Assembly (NCBI GenBank): GCA_023434365.1
Contig: JAEYSV010000008.1
Span: forward strand, 54,851-118,850
Reading direction: 5' to 3'
DNA: 64,000 bases
Origin: Bacillota bacterium
Lineage (GTDB): Bacteria > Bacillota > Clostridia > Lachnospirales > Lachnospiraceae
In this document: piece after piece, positions 26,072 through 35,840 of the stretch
How positions within the stretch are numbered: position 1 is the first letter of the stretch
Layout: each line of letters opens with the position of its first letter
The notes under the pieces: generated by a model
Database searches by the model: none
The model's input: only the letters and a program-made list of their open reading frames with translations
What the model was told of the DNA's origin: nothing
Program-made: the position numbers and the translations under genes

Positions 26072-26758
26072 TTAAAGAAGTCCGCGTTCCTTAAGGCTTA
26101 TATACTGATTATCCCCAATAATAATGTGATCCATAAGTTGAATTCCAATTAACTTACCTGCGTCTTTTACTCGATTAGTAGTTAAGATATCCTCTTTACT
26201 AGGGGTCGGGTCTCCACTTGGATGGTTATGCAGCAGAATGATATTAACTGCATCGTTTTGCAAGGCATCTATAAAAATTTCCCTTGGCGAAGCAATGGAT
26301 GCATTCACGGTACCAGAGGAAATAATTTTTTCAGAAAGTAATTTACTTTTTGAATCCAACGTAAGGAGCATTAACTGTTCAGTCATCAAATGGCGCATAT
26401 CTTCCATATAATAGGATGCGACAGCACCGGGGGATAATAAACGGACTCCTTCTTCTCTTGTTGCTTTTGACATGCGTTTGGTTATCTCAGCAATACATAA
26501 TAATTGTACTGCTTTTACATTCCCAATTCCTTTAATTTTTCTTAATTCTTTTAAAGATAAATGATTGAGCACTAATAAACCTTTGTACTCCTGTTTCGTA
26601 CTAAGTATTTTTGTCGCAATATGCAACACATCATCTTCTTTAGTTCCGGTACGTAAAATCACTGCTAATAGTTCAGTATCTGATAAAGCACTGACTCCAC
26701 GGCGTATACATTTTTCATACGGTAATTCGAAAGTTGGCAAATCTCTTAATGTTAACAT
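26072..26758 (-). CDS. radC: RadC family JAB-domain protein
   Basis: The 228-residue protein has an N-terminal helix-hairpin-helix region (KELRKIKGIGNVKAVQLL) and the C-terminal JAB/MPN metal site HNHPSGDPTPSKED. The historical name 'DNA repair protein' is not well supported by experiments; the biochemical role is unsettled. It heads the mreBCD operon, with GGAGGGTACT before the ATG. Confidence 0.92.
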   Translation of the reverse strand: MLTLRDLPTFELPYEKCIRRGVSALSDTELLAVILRTGTKEDDVLHIATKILSTKQEYKGLLVLNHLSLKELRKIKGIGNVKAVQLLCIAEITKRMSKATREEGVRLLSPGAVASYYMEDMRHLMTEQLMLLTLDSKSKLLSEKIISSGTVNASIASPREIFIDALQNDAVNIILLHNHPSGDPTPSKEDILTTNRVKDAGKLIGIQLMDHIIIGDNQYISLKERGLL

Positions 26759-26950
26759 AGTACCCTCCTATGGTTCTCTCTAAGCTCGTGCCCACCTTCG
26801 CTTATTCCATAAGGGATAGTAAAAGTACCAATCTTTCTCGGTACATTTTAACATAGATAGTAAAGTTTGTATACCAGTATGTCCGGATATTCCTAAATAT
26901 TGTACGAATCAAGGAAATGCAAGAATTCTCATATGGAATGAGATTTTTTA

Positions 26951-28240
26951 TTAGGATAAGGTAATTAACCCCTTCTCGTAAAGCTTTTGTGCAGACATTA
27001 AGATTCCTAATTTTGCATGATACCATGTAAGTCCACCTTGAAAATAAACGGCATATGGCGGCTTAATTGGGGCATCTGCACTTAGCTCAATCGAGGACCC
27101 TTGGACAAAAGCACCAGCTGCCATAATAACATCACTATCATAGCCTGGCATCGCCCACGGTTCTGGTGTTACAAAGCTGTCAACCGGTGCTGCTGCCTGG
27201 ATACCTTTACAAAATGCCACGATTGCTTCCTCACTTCCAAGAGTAACCGCCTGAATGATATCATGACGAGGCTCTGAACCATTTGGAATTACCTTAAATC
27301 CTAGTTGCTCATACAGATTAGCTGCAAATATGGCTCCTTTTAATGCTCCACTCACTACAAGAGGAGCAAGGAATAATCCCTGAAAGAGGGCCTGATTAAT
27401 CCCCAGTGTAGCACCGACTTCTTTGCCAAGCCCTGGTGCCGTAAGTCGATATGCCGCTTGTTCCACATATTCTTGCTTTCCGACAATGTAACCACCAATC
27501 GGAGCTAATCCACCGCCCGGATTCTTAATCAGCGATCCAACACAAAGGTCTGCACCGACATCGGTTGGCTCAATCGTATCAACGAATTCACCATAGCAAT
27601 TATCCACCATGCAAATGATATCACTCTTTATCTCTTTGATAAAAGCAATTAATTCACCAATCTGCTTCACGGAGAAGGTCGGTCTGGTAGCATATCCCTT
27701 GGAGCGTTGAATCGTAACCATTTTAGTCTTTTCATTAATTGCCTGTTTAATGCCATCATAATCAAAACTTCCATCAGAGAGCAAATCCACCTGTTTATAA
27801 CGAATGCCATACTCTTTTAAGGAACCTTTGCTTTCTCGAATTCCAATGACTCCCTCAAGCGTATCATAAGGTTTGCCCACCGGGCTTAACAGTTCATCTC
27901 CGGGTCTTAGGTTAGAAGCCAGCGCAACGCTTAATGCATGCGTTCCACAGGTAAGCTGTGGACGAACTAAAGCATCTTCAGCATGAAAGACACTAGCATA
28001 TACGGCCTCAAGAGTCTCTCTACCAAGGTCATTATAACCATAACCCGTCGTAGCGGCAAAATGAATGTCGCTTACCCGGTTATCCTGCATCGCCTTAATC
28101 ACTTTTAACTGATTGTATTCAGCTATCGAATCTATATAGTCAAAGCGTTCCTTAAGGGAGGCTTCTATTTTTCTTCCGTAAGTTAGGAGTGCATCGTCAA
28201 TCCCTAACTCATTATATTGCTTGTTTAGTTGTTCTTTCAT
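26951..28240 (-). CDS. Methionine gamma-lyase family PLP enzyme ('aluminium resistance protein' family)
   Basis: The 429-residue protein is a fold-type I PLP enzyme. QLTCGTHALSVAL is the cofactor loop, Asp213 in MVDNCYGEFVD is the expected pyridine-N ligand, and Lys239 in GSLIKNPGGGLAPIGGY is the expected Schiff-base lysine. The family is close to cystathionine/methionine gamma-lyases; the substrate is not proven. The start overlaps the miaA stop (ATGA), so the two are translationally coupled, a pairing also found in other Firmicutes. It is the last gene of the mutS-mutL-miaA run. Confidence 0.85.
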   Translation of the reverse strand: MKEQLNKQYNELGIDDALLTYGRKIEASLKERFDYIDSIAEYNQLKVIKAMQDNRVSDIHFAATTGYGYNDLGRETLEAVYASVFHAEDALVRPQLTCGTHALSVALASNLRPGDELLSPVGKPYDTLEGVIGIRESKGSLKEYGIRYKQVDLLSDGSFDYDGIKQAINEKTKMVTIQRSKGYATRPTFSVKQIGELIAFIKEIKSDIICMVDNCYGEFVDTIEPTDVGADLCVGSLIKNPGGGLAPIGGYIVGKQEYVEQAAYRLTAPGLGKEVGATLGINQALFQGLFLAPLVVSGALKGAIFAANLYEQLGFKVIPNGSEPRHDIIQAVTLGSEEAIVAFCKGIQAAAPVDSFVTPEPWAMPGYDSDVIMAAGAFVQGSSIELSADAPIKPPYAVYFQGGLTWYHAKLGILMSAQKLYEKGLITLS

Positions 28241-29178
28241 ATAATTTGTTTCTCCTTTAGTATTGTAAGCAGTGTATCTAACAACTGTACGGTAGTGGTA
28301 TCTAGTGTTTTATCCACCCAGGTTACTTCCTTTTCTCGATGAAACCACGTTAACTGTCGTTTTGCAAAATGTCTCGTATCCCTCTTTAATAGTGTAATCG
28401 CTTCCTCTAATGTCATTTCACCATTAAGATAATCAAGTATCTCTTTGTAACCAAGACCTTGCATACTTACTAGGCCTTTTTGATAACCTGCTTCTTTAAG
28501 AGCAGTAACTTCGTGAAGTAACCCTTCCTCAAGCATGAGGTCTATGCGCTTGTTAATGCGCTCATACAGTATTTCCCTTGTCATATTCAGTACAAAATAG
28601 ACGAATTGATAAGGAGATTGTTTTTCCCTCTGCTCCCGGTTGTGTAAGCTAATCTGTTTTCCAGTCGTTTTATAATATTCCAATGCACGAATCACTCGTT
28701 TTATGTTATTAAAATGAATGTCAGTCGCTGATTGTGGATCAATTTCTTGTAGCTTCGCATGTAAGGCTTCCGCTCCGTGCTCTATTACATAGTCCTCTAA
28801 TTGCTTACGGTATTCCTGGTCTGTCTCTTCTTCAGTAAAATCAATATCGTATAGAATACTCTGAATATAAAACCCGGTACCGCCCACAATGATTGGTATT
28901 TTTCCCGAGGCATATATTTTTTCCATGGCTTGCTTTGCTAAAGTTTGAAACAATACTACATTAAAGTCTTCCCTTGGGTCAAGAATATCGATTAGGTAAT
29001 GAGGGACCCCTTGCATCTCTTCTTTCTTAATTTTGGCCGTACCAATATCCATTTTTTTATACACCTGCATCGAATCAGCGCTGATGATTTCACCATTTAT
29101 GGCTTTCGCTAGTTCAATGGAGAGTTCAGTCTTGCCGACAGCGGTTGGTCCGGTCAGAATAATTAATGGTCTCTTCAT
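28237..29178 (-). CDS. miaA: tRNA dimethylallyltransferase
   Basis: The 313-residue protein has the P-loop GPTAVGKTELSIELA at its N-terminus and the DSMQVYKKMDIGTAK segment and the VGGTGFYIQ motif of MiaA. It transfers the dimethylallyl group to A37 of tRNAs that read UNN codons. It lies 9 bases after mutL and overlaps the downstream gene by 4 bases. The start has AAAGGAGTATT. Confidence 0.95.
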   Translation of the reverse strand: MKRPLIILTGPTAVGKTELSIELAKAINGEIISADSMQVYKKMDIGTAKIKKEEMQGVPHYLIDILDPREDFNVVLFQTLAKQAMEKIYASGKIPIIVGGTGFYIQSILYDIDFTEEETDQEYRKQLEDYVIEHGAEALHAKLQEIDPQSATDIHFNNIKRVIRALEYYKTTGKQISLHNREQREKQSPYQFVYFVLNMTREILYERINKRIDLMLEEGLLHEVTALKEAGYQKGLVSMQGLGYKEILDYLNGEMTLEEAITLLKRDTRHFAKRQLTWFHREKEVTWVDKTLDTTTVQLLDTLLTILKEKQII

Positions 29179-29187
29179 AATACTCCT

Positions 29188-31188
29188 TTAAACAATTCGC
29201 TTGAATTTTTTTTCTATCTCATACTTACTCATTGAAACAATGATTGGCCTGCCATGAGGACAATAGTATGGATTATCTAATGTCATCAGTTCATCAAGTA
29301 ATGCCTGAAATTCTTCTTGGCGAATGTCCTGGTTGCCTTTAATAGCAGCTTTGCATGACATGCTTGCCAACTTTTCTAAGATAATAATAGGTTCACTAAT
29401 CATCTCATGATCGGTAAGATGATCAATTAGCTCCATTAAGACATCTTGCTCATTTAGATTGTACAAATCATTTGGAACACTTCTTACCGTATAATCATTG
29501 CCACCAAAAGGCTCGATTTCATAACCCAAATCATGTAATAACGGAAGATAACGATTAAGGGTAGTTGCTTCTCTAAGCGATAAATTCAAAACAATGGGTG
29601 GTAATAACATCTGACTATCACCTTGTCTTTGCTGATAATGTCTGTAAAGCTTCTCATACAAGATTTTCTCATGAACGACATGTTGGTCAATTAATAACAT
29701 CTTCTCGTTAAACTCCACAATCCAGAAGGTTTTGAATACCTGACCAACAATTCGGTACTTTGATGAATGATCTGGCGCAATAAAGTGCTTAGTAAAGGAA
29801 AGTTGTTCTGGTACATTGTCGAACGTTTGTTCTGCAAGAGCACTTTGCTGATAATTCATCGTTTCATGCTCTTCGTTCTCTTTATATTGAATAGATTCTT
29901 TAATACTATCTACTACTTCCTTAGGCATCGTAATATCCGACTCAGCTGCAATCTGCATAGCTTGAAGTGTTTTCTTGACAATCTCTTGATTAGGCTCTTG
30001 TCTTTTGCCTGAATCTATCCTCAGATTCGACTCTTTTATTCTACCTGAGTCTGCTTTCACATATTCTCCTGACTTTGTGTCTGTCTGATTCGTCATAAGT
30101 CGTTGTTTTTCAAATGGTTCTGACCCGCGTTCTTTTACAGTATGATCCTCCTTCGCAAGAAGTTTAACACCCTCTGTTAAAGAAAGCTCAGGAATCAAAT
30201 CATCGCTTCGCAAGCGGTTAAGAATATTCTGGTATACGAGCTGATAAACTTCCTCATTGTTAGAAAATCGTACTTCCATTTTCGTCGGATGCACGTTTAC
30301 ATCTATAAAATTACTGTCAATATTAAAATGAAGTGCGGTAAAGGGATATTTATGTGACATGGCATATCCCTTATAGGCTTCTTCGATTGCTTTCGTAATT
30401 AGCGGGCTTTTGATATAACGCCCATTAATATAATAATTCTCAAAGTTACGATTCCCACGGGCCAAAACCGGCTTCCCAATAAAACCGTACAGACTGGCAT
30501 TCTCGCTTTGTCCTTCGACCTCAAGGAGTGCCTTGGCAACGTCTCTCCCATAAACATGGTAAATGATATCTTTTAGCTTATTATTCCCGGAAGTGGTAAG
30601 TTTTAACTGATTGTTATTAATAAAGCGAAAAGAAATATTCGGATGGGAGACGCTTAGTCGCTCCATCAGATCATTAATGTATCCAGCTTCTGTTGTTGGA
30701 GATTTTAAGAACTTCTTTCTGGCAGGCGTATTATAAAATAAGTTACGTACAATTAAGGTAGTCCCCTCCGGACAGCCAACTTCGTCAAGACTAATCTCTT
30801 TGCCGCCTTCAATCACATAACGATAACCCATGAAGGAATCCGGTGTTTTTGTCACTAACTCTACAAATGCAACGGAGGCAATACTTGATAAAGCCTCACC
30901 TCGAAATCCCAGACTCGACACATAAAGTAAGTCCTCCACGGTTTTAATCTTACTCGTGGCATGACGAAGAAATGCGGTCTTAATATCATCAGGAGCCATC
31001 CCACATCCGTTGTCCGTGATGCGGATAAAACTGATTCCTCCATCTTTTATCTCTACCGTTACCGCATTGGCACCTGCGTCAATCGCATTTTCCACTAATT
31101 CTTTTACTACCGCAGCAGGGCGTTCTACTACTTCCCCTGCTGCAATTTTATTGATGGTTTGTTGGTCTAATAGATTAATATGTCCCAT
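29188..31188 (-). CDS. mutL: DNA mismatch repair protein MutL with endonuclease motif
   Basis: The 666-residue protein has the GHKL ATPase motifs ELVENAIDAGA, ITDNGCGM and LGFRGEALSSIASVA, a variable linker (about 340-460) and a C-terminal dimerisation domain. The C-domain keeps the endonuclease motif (DQHVVHEKILYE) with the accompanying ACKAAIKG-like and CPHGRP segments, so it should nick DNA, as expected in bacteria without MutH. It follows mutS by 27 bases. Confidence 0.95.
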   Translation of the reverse strand: MGHINLLDQQTINKIAAGEVVERPAAVVKELVENAIDAGANAVTVEIKDGGISFIRITDNGCGMAPDDIKTAFLRHATSKIKTVEDLLYVSSLGFRGEALSSIASVAFVELVTKTPDSFMGYRYVIEGGKEISLDEVGCPEGTTLIVRNLFYNTPARKKFLKSPTTEAGYINDLMERLSVSHPNISFRFINNNQLKLTTSGNNKLKDIIYHVYGRDVAKALLEVEGQSENASLYGFIGKPVLARGNRNFENYYINGRYIKSPLITKAIEEAYKGYAMSHKYPFTALHFNIDSNFIDVNVHPTKMEVRFSNNEEVYQLVYQNILNRLRSDDLIPELSLTEGVKLLAKEDHTVKERGSEPFEKQRLMTNQTDTKSGEYVKADSGRIKESNLRIDSGKRQEPNQEIVKKTLQAMQIAAESDITMPKEVVDSIKESIQYKENEEHETMNYQQSALAEQTFDNVPEQLSFTKHFIAPDHSSKYRIVGQVFKTFWIVEFNEKMLLIDQHVVHEKILYEKLYRHYQQRQGDSQMLLPPIVLNLSLREATTLNRYLPLLHDLGYEIEPFGGNDYTVRSVPNDLYNLNEQDVLMELIDHLTDHEMISEPIIILEKLASMSCKAAIKGNQDIRQEEFQALLDELMTLDNPYYCPHGRPIIVSMSKYEIEKKFKRIV

Positions 31189-31215
31189 AGATACTCCACC
31201 TTCGCTTTCGTTTCA

Positions 31216-33867
31216 TTACCCTTTACTTTCATTTTGCAATTCATAAAGGGTATTTAATGCTTCAATTGGTGTCATTCTGGATAAATCCAGTTCATTAATC
31301 TTATTTAGTACAGTTTGCGCTATCTTTTTTGAAGAGCCATGTTTACGCTCCTTGTCTTCCTGAGAAAAATCAAATAAGGATAATTGAACAACTTCCTCTT
31401 CCTTTTTTGGTGTTTCTAAGATTTTTTTGGCCTTGGCGGTGATATCATTTTCGCTTAATTCATTGACGATATCGCGAGCACGACGAAGTACGTTTTCTGG
31501 AACTCCAGCCAGTTTTGCTACCTGGATTCCATAGCTCTTATCTGCGCCACCTTTGATAATCTTACGTAGGAAAACGATATCATCTCCTTGTTCCTTCACG
31601 GCAATACAGTAATTATTGACACCGTCAATCTGACCTTCTAATTCCGTTAACTCATGATAATGTGTGGCAAACAAAGTTTTCGCTCCGATTAATTTCGGAT
31701 TGCTGATATGTTCAATCACAGCCCACGCAATACTTAACCCATCGAAAGTGCTGGTACCACGTCCGATTTCATCAAGGATTAACAAACTGTTACACGTTGC
31801 ATTACGTAAAATGTTGGCCACCTCAGTCATTTCCACCATAAACGTACTATGACCGCTAGCCAAATCATCGCTTGCCCCAACACGGGTAAAGATACGATCC
31901 ACAATACCGATTGATGCTTCCTTTGCTGGTACATAACAGCCAATCTGCGCCATTAATACAATTAATGCCGTCTGTCTCATATAGGTGGATTTACCAGCCA
32001 TATTTGGTCCTGTTATGACACTGATACGCCCGCGATCATTATCCAGATACGTATCATTCGCCACAAATAAGTCATTACTAAGCATTTTTTCCACCACTGG
32101 ATGACGTCCATCCTTGATTTTGATAATACCTTTGCTGTTAATGATTGGCTTCGTATAGTTTTGCTGTTCAGCCACCAACGCTAACGACGCAAAGACATCA
32201 ATGGTAGCAACTGCTTTGGCAGTCGTCTGAATGCGACCCACTTCTTTTGCAATAGTATCTCGAACTTCGGTAAATAACTCATATTCGAGGTTATATAAAC
32301 GATCCTCTGCACCTAGAATCATATCTTCCAATTCTTTCAACTCTGGAGTAATATAACGCTCGGCATTGGCTAAAGTCTGCTTTCTGCTCCAGTGTTCTGG
32401 TACAAGATTTTTATTCGAGTTAGTAACCTCCAGGTAATAGCCAAAGACTTTATTGAACTTTACCTTTAAGTTTTTGATTCCCGTTTTCTCCCGTTCCTCT
32501 TCTTCCAGCTTGGCAATCCAAGTCTTGCCTTCGGTTTTTGCTTTTCGAAGCTTGTCTATCTCCTCATGGAAGCCTTCTCTAATGATGCCACCTTCTCTAA
32601 CACCAATTGGTGGCTCTTCCGTAATCGAGGACTGAATCAATTGGTATACGTCCGTCAAATCATCAAGCATATGATAAACATTGTTTAGTAAGGAACTATC
32701 AAACGAAGTAAGTAACGTTTTGATGTGAGGAAGCATCATTAATGAGCTGGAAAATGCAATCATATCTCGAGGATTAGCGGTTTTATACACAATTCGGCTT
32801 ATTAAACGCTCCAAATCATAGATAGGATTTAAGTATTCTCTAAGTTCCTCTCGGGTAATCACCTGATCCTTTAGTTCCTCAATGGCATTAAGACGCTCAT
32901 TAATCTGACTCGCATCAATTAAAGGTTGTTCGAGATAACTACGTAACAATCTTGCACCCATTGCGGTTTTTGTTTTATCAAGTACCCAAAGAAGGGACCC
33001 ACGTTTTTGTTTTTCTCGTAACGTTTCCACTAATTCCAGATTTCTTCTCGTAGAACTATCAATCACCATAAACTTACTAGTGATATATGGAGTAATCTTA
33101 GTAATATGTGATAACGCGGTTTTTTGCGTCTCATAAAGGTATTGCAAGACGCAGCCTGCCGCAATCGTGCCAATTGTATAATCCTTTAACCCAAGTCCAT
33201 CAAGTGAACCAATCGCAAAATGCCTTTTCAAACAACTAAGGCATAACTCCTCGTCATAATACCAGGATTCAATAGCTCCAATGGCAATCCCTAACCGCTC
33301 ATGCAAATCGGTAATATCTAATCCAGATACATAAAGAGCATCATTACAAATGATCTCAGATGGAGAAAATTTATTAATTTCATCCAGTAACTTTTTCGCA
33401 GTGTCTAGTTCCGTAACATAATAATCTCCGGTTGTTACATCTATCGTAGCGACGCCATAAGCATTAGTCGTACAAATGACACACATTAGATAATTATTTT
33501 TTGTCTCATCTAAGGCTCCAGTGATCAGATTCGTACCAGGTGTCACGATTCGAATTACCTCTCGCTTTACAAGCCCTTTGGCACTCTTTGGGTCTTCCAC
33601 CTGTTCGCAAATTGCAACCTTATATCCACGGCTAATCAATTTGCTCAAATACCCCTCAACAGCATGAAAAGGAACACCGCACATCGGTGCGCGTTCCTCC
33701 AAGCCACAATTTTTTCCGGTTAATGTGATTTCCAGTTCTTTGGCGCAAGTCAATGCATCCTCAAAAAACATCTCATAAAAATCACCCAATCGATAAAATA
33801 AAATACAGTCTTTATATTCGCTTTTAATCGACATATATTGCTGCATCATTGGTGTCAGCATTTCCAT
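31216..33867 (-). CDS. mutS: DNA mismatch repair protein MutS
   Basis: The ~883-residue protein has the mismatch-recognition domain with LFYRLGDFYEMFFEDA (the Phe-x-Glu wedge), connector, lever and clamp domains, and the ATPase domain with TGPNMAGKSTYMRQ and DEIGRGTSTFDGLSIAWA. The start is set at the ATG at 33867, behind GAGAGGGTAAGAGC; an open frame extends upstream to a GTG at 33939 but overlaps the preceding gene. It begins the mutS-mutL-miaA run. Confidence 0.95.
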   Translation of the reverse strand: MEMLTPMMQQYMSIKSEYKDCILFYRLGDFYEMFFEDALTCAKELEITLTGKNCGLEERAPMCGVPFHAVEGYLSKLISRGYKVAICEQVEDPKSAKGLVKREVIRIVTPGTNLITGALDETKNNYLMCVICTTNAYGVATIDVTTGDYYVTELDTAKKLLDEINKFSPSEIICNDALYVSGLDITDLHERLGIAIGAIESWYYDEELCLSCLKRHFAIGSLDGLGLKDYTIGTIAAGCVLQYLYETQKTALSHITKITPYITSKFMVIDSSTRRNLELVETLREKQKRGSLLWVLDKTKTAMGARLLRSYLEQPLIDASQINERLNAIEELKDQVITREELREYLNPIYDLERLISRIVYKTANPRDMIAFSSSLMMLPHIKTLLTSFDSSLLNNVYHMLDDLTDVYQLIQSSITEEPPIGVREGGIIREGFHEEIDKLRKAKTEGKTWIAKLEEEEREKTGIKNLKVKFNKVFGYYLEVTNSNKNLVPEHWSRKQTLANAERYITPELKELEDMILGAEDRLYNLEYELFTEVRDTIAKEVGRIQTTAKAVATIDVFASLALVAEQQNYTKPIINSKGIIKIKDGRHPVVEKMLSNDLFVANDTYLDNDRGRISVITGPNMAGKSTYMRQTALIVLMAQIGCYVPAKEASIGIVDRIFTRVGASDDLASGHSTFMVEMTEVANILRNATCNSLLILDEIGRGTSTFDGLSIAWAVIEHISNPKLIGAKTLFATHYHELTELEGQIDGVNNYCIAVKEQGDDIVFLRKIIKGGADKSYGIQVAKLAGVPENVLRRARDIVNELSENDITAKAKKILETPKKEEEVVQLSLFDFSQEDKERKHGSSKKIAQTVLNKINELDLSRMTPIEALNTLYELQNESKG

Positions 33868-33920
33868 TGCTCTTACCCTCTCTTGTAACTTATTTCTCTC
33901 TGGTTCACTACATGTTTCAA

Positions 33921-35594
33921 TTAGTGAAACACTTCCCACTGATTAGTTTCCAAAAATTGATTGGCACGATTTGTCGCAGCATCAATTAGCCTGTCATTGT
34001 ATCCAATGATTTTAAGTAGCTTAATCGCATTCTTGCTGACAGCTCTGCCTTTATATAACGTATAATCAAATAAAATATCATTTTCCACCACTTCCTCTTG
34101 GAAATGATAATTACTATAGTATTTTTCTAAGATGTGAGTCAACTCGATATCATGTGTAGCAGCTAAGCACAGGACATTCGAGCATCCTAGTTTATAAAGA
34201 ATCTCTGCACTTGCAGCAATTCGCTCTAACGTATTGGTTCCTCTAAGCACTTCATCCACGAAACATAGAATAGGAACCTCCTTATTTACCTTATCAAGAA
34301 TTCGCTTAAGTGACTTAATCTCCACAATATAATAACTTTCATGATTCATAATACTATCCTGCAAAGCCATCGAAGAAAGAATCTTAAAGTAACTGCTTTC
34401 ATAAGAATCACTAAGCGTCGTGTAAATGGTCTGCGCAAATATGCTATTGATTGCCACAGTTTTTAAGAAGGTCGACTTACCGGAGGCATTGGAACCGGTA
34501 ATTAATGTAGAACGAGTTTCATAAAAACTATTCTTCACTGGTTCGTCGACTAATGGATGATAGATATTGCTCACCTTTAAGAACGGCTCTTTCTTACTAT
34601 ACAAAGTAGGTAGGGCATAGTCCTTCACAAATGCACGGTAAGAAGCGATGGCAATCATCGAATCCAGATAACCAATCACCTGATAACATTCCTGTAACTC
34701 TTTTATCAGTTTTTTCATCTGCTTGTGCATCTGATTAAACTTCAAAATGTCTATATGAAACATCATACGCATGTAATCTAAGATAATATCATCAAGACCA
34801 CCGGAAAAAGAACGGCCACCAACTACCAGACCTGAGCCTTTTTTAAAACCGTTCAGTCGTTTGTTGTTATCTGATAAAATGGTGATATATTCACTTAGCT
34901 CTTTGTTTTTTACATCCTTAATCTCATCAATGGTATGCATCATTCTAAGAATATAGGAAAACGTATTCAAATACTGTTGAATAATTGGCTTATCCTTATA
35001 ATACGTGACAATATTATAAATTAAGAAAAAGATACTTAATACAATTCCAATTGCAGGTTGAATAAAGATAGTAGCAATCCCTGTCAGCAATCCAATCGGA
35101 CAAATGATATGCTTAAGAACATCGAGTCCGCTCTCTTCATCTCTCGTAAAATAGTCATAGACTGAAAACTCATGAAAGGTACCAAGAGAACGTAACGCAA
35201 CCTGAAGTTTAATTCGTGCCTCTTTATTACTCTGAAAGAATTCAATTAATTGATTACGTTTTGTTAGTTCTTCCTGATCATAAACAGGCTTATGCAAGAG
35301 ATGATAAAGATACTCTTCACCAATTGTACAATTGGTACTGTTAAGCAGAGCATAAATACGATCCATATCGAGGTCATTCCAAGTAATATCATCAATGTCT
35401 GTCTCACTATCCTTGTTTCTTTTATAAAACTTTTCAAGTGCGGCGAATTTCTCAGCAGTATATGTTTTGTCGCCTATGCAACCCCATTCCTGTTCAATAA
35501 AATAACGAAGTAGCTTTTCTTTATTACGTTGATCATATATCGATTTGACCGTAAAAAAGGCTACCACTGCAATAATTAGATATAAATATTCCAT
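33921..35594 (-). CDS. Membrane-associated MutS-like ATPase
   Basis: The 557-residue protein shares only the MutS ATPase module: Walker A TGSNASGKSTFLKT, then CFVDEVLRGTNTLERIAAS and CLAATHDIELT. It lacks the mismatch-recognition domain and has an N-terminal membrane segment (about 2-19) and a central hydrophobic hairpin (about 170-215). It is therefore a membrane MutS-family relative of unknown role rather than a repair sensor. The start is the ATG at 35594, six bases after GGAGG. It immediately precedes mutS. Confidence 0.8.
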   Translation of the reverse strand: MEYLYLIIAVVAFFTVKSIYDQRNKEKLLRYFIEQEWGCIGDKTYTAEKFAALEKFYKRNKDSETDIDDITWNDLDMDRIYALLNSTNCTIGEEYLYHLLHKPVYDQEELTKRNQLIEFFQSNKEARIKLQVALRSLGTFHEFSVYDYFTRDEESGLDVLKHIICPIGLLTGIATIFIQPAIGIVLSIFFLIYNIVTYYKDKPIIQQYLNTFSYILRMMHTIDEIKDVKNKELSEYITILSDNNKRLNGFKKGSGLVVGGRSFSGGLDDIILDYMRMMFHIDILKFNQMHKQMKKLIKELQECYQVIGYLDSMIAIASYRAFVKDYALPTLYSKKEPFLKVSNIYHPLVDEPVKNSFYETRSTLITGSNASGKSTFLKTVAINSIFAQTIYTTLSDSYESSYFKILSSMALQDSIMNHESYYIVEIKSLKRILDKVNKEVPILCFVDEVLRGTNTLERIAASAEILYKLGCSNVLCLAATHDIELTHILEKYYSNYHFQEEVVENDILFDYTLYKGRAVSKNAIKLLKIIGYNDRLIDAATNRANQFLETNQWEVFH

Positions 35595-35800
35595 AGAGTA
35601 CCTCCACATATATTAGACAATGACAACCCAAGAAAAGGAGGCTGCCTTAAACCGTGAGTTGTTAAAGGTAACAAACTTAGACGGCTACTTACACAATTAT
35701 AAAATAGGTTGATAGGTTATGCAAGAATTATAATTCATCCTTGGGTTTCAAACGTACGCAGAGAAGATAATTGCGATGCATTTTTTGTATCATAATAAAA

Positions 35801-35838
35801 AAAAAACAGCAGCTTGAAAGACAAACTGCTGTTTTGGA
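35801..35838 (-). terminator. Terminator of the NlpC/P60 gene
   Basis: AAAACAGCAG (35803-35812) pairs with CTGCTGTTTT (35826-35835). On the minus strand it is followed by a run of at least eight T. Confidence 0.85.
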
Positions 35839-35840
35839 TA

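Noticed and set aside
31216..33939. Longer mutS starting at GTG 33939
   Set aside because: It would overlap the upstream gene, add residues not typical of MutS, and ignore the GAGAGGG site before the ATG at 33867.
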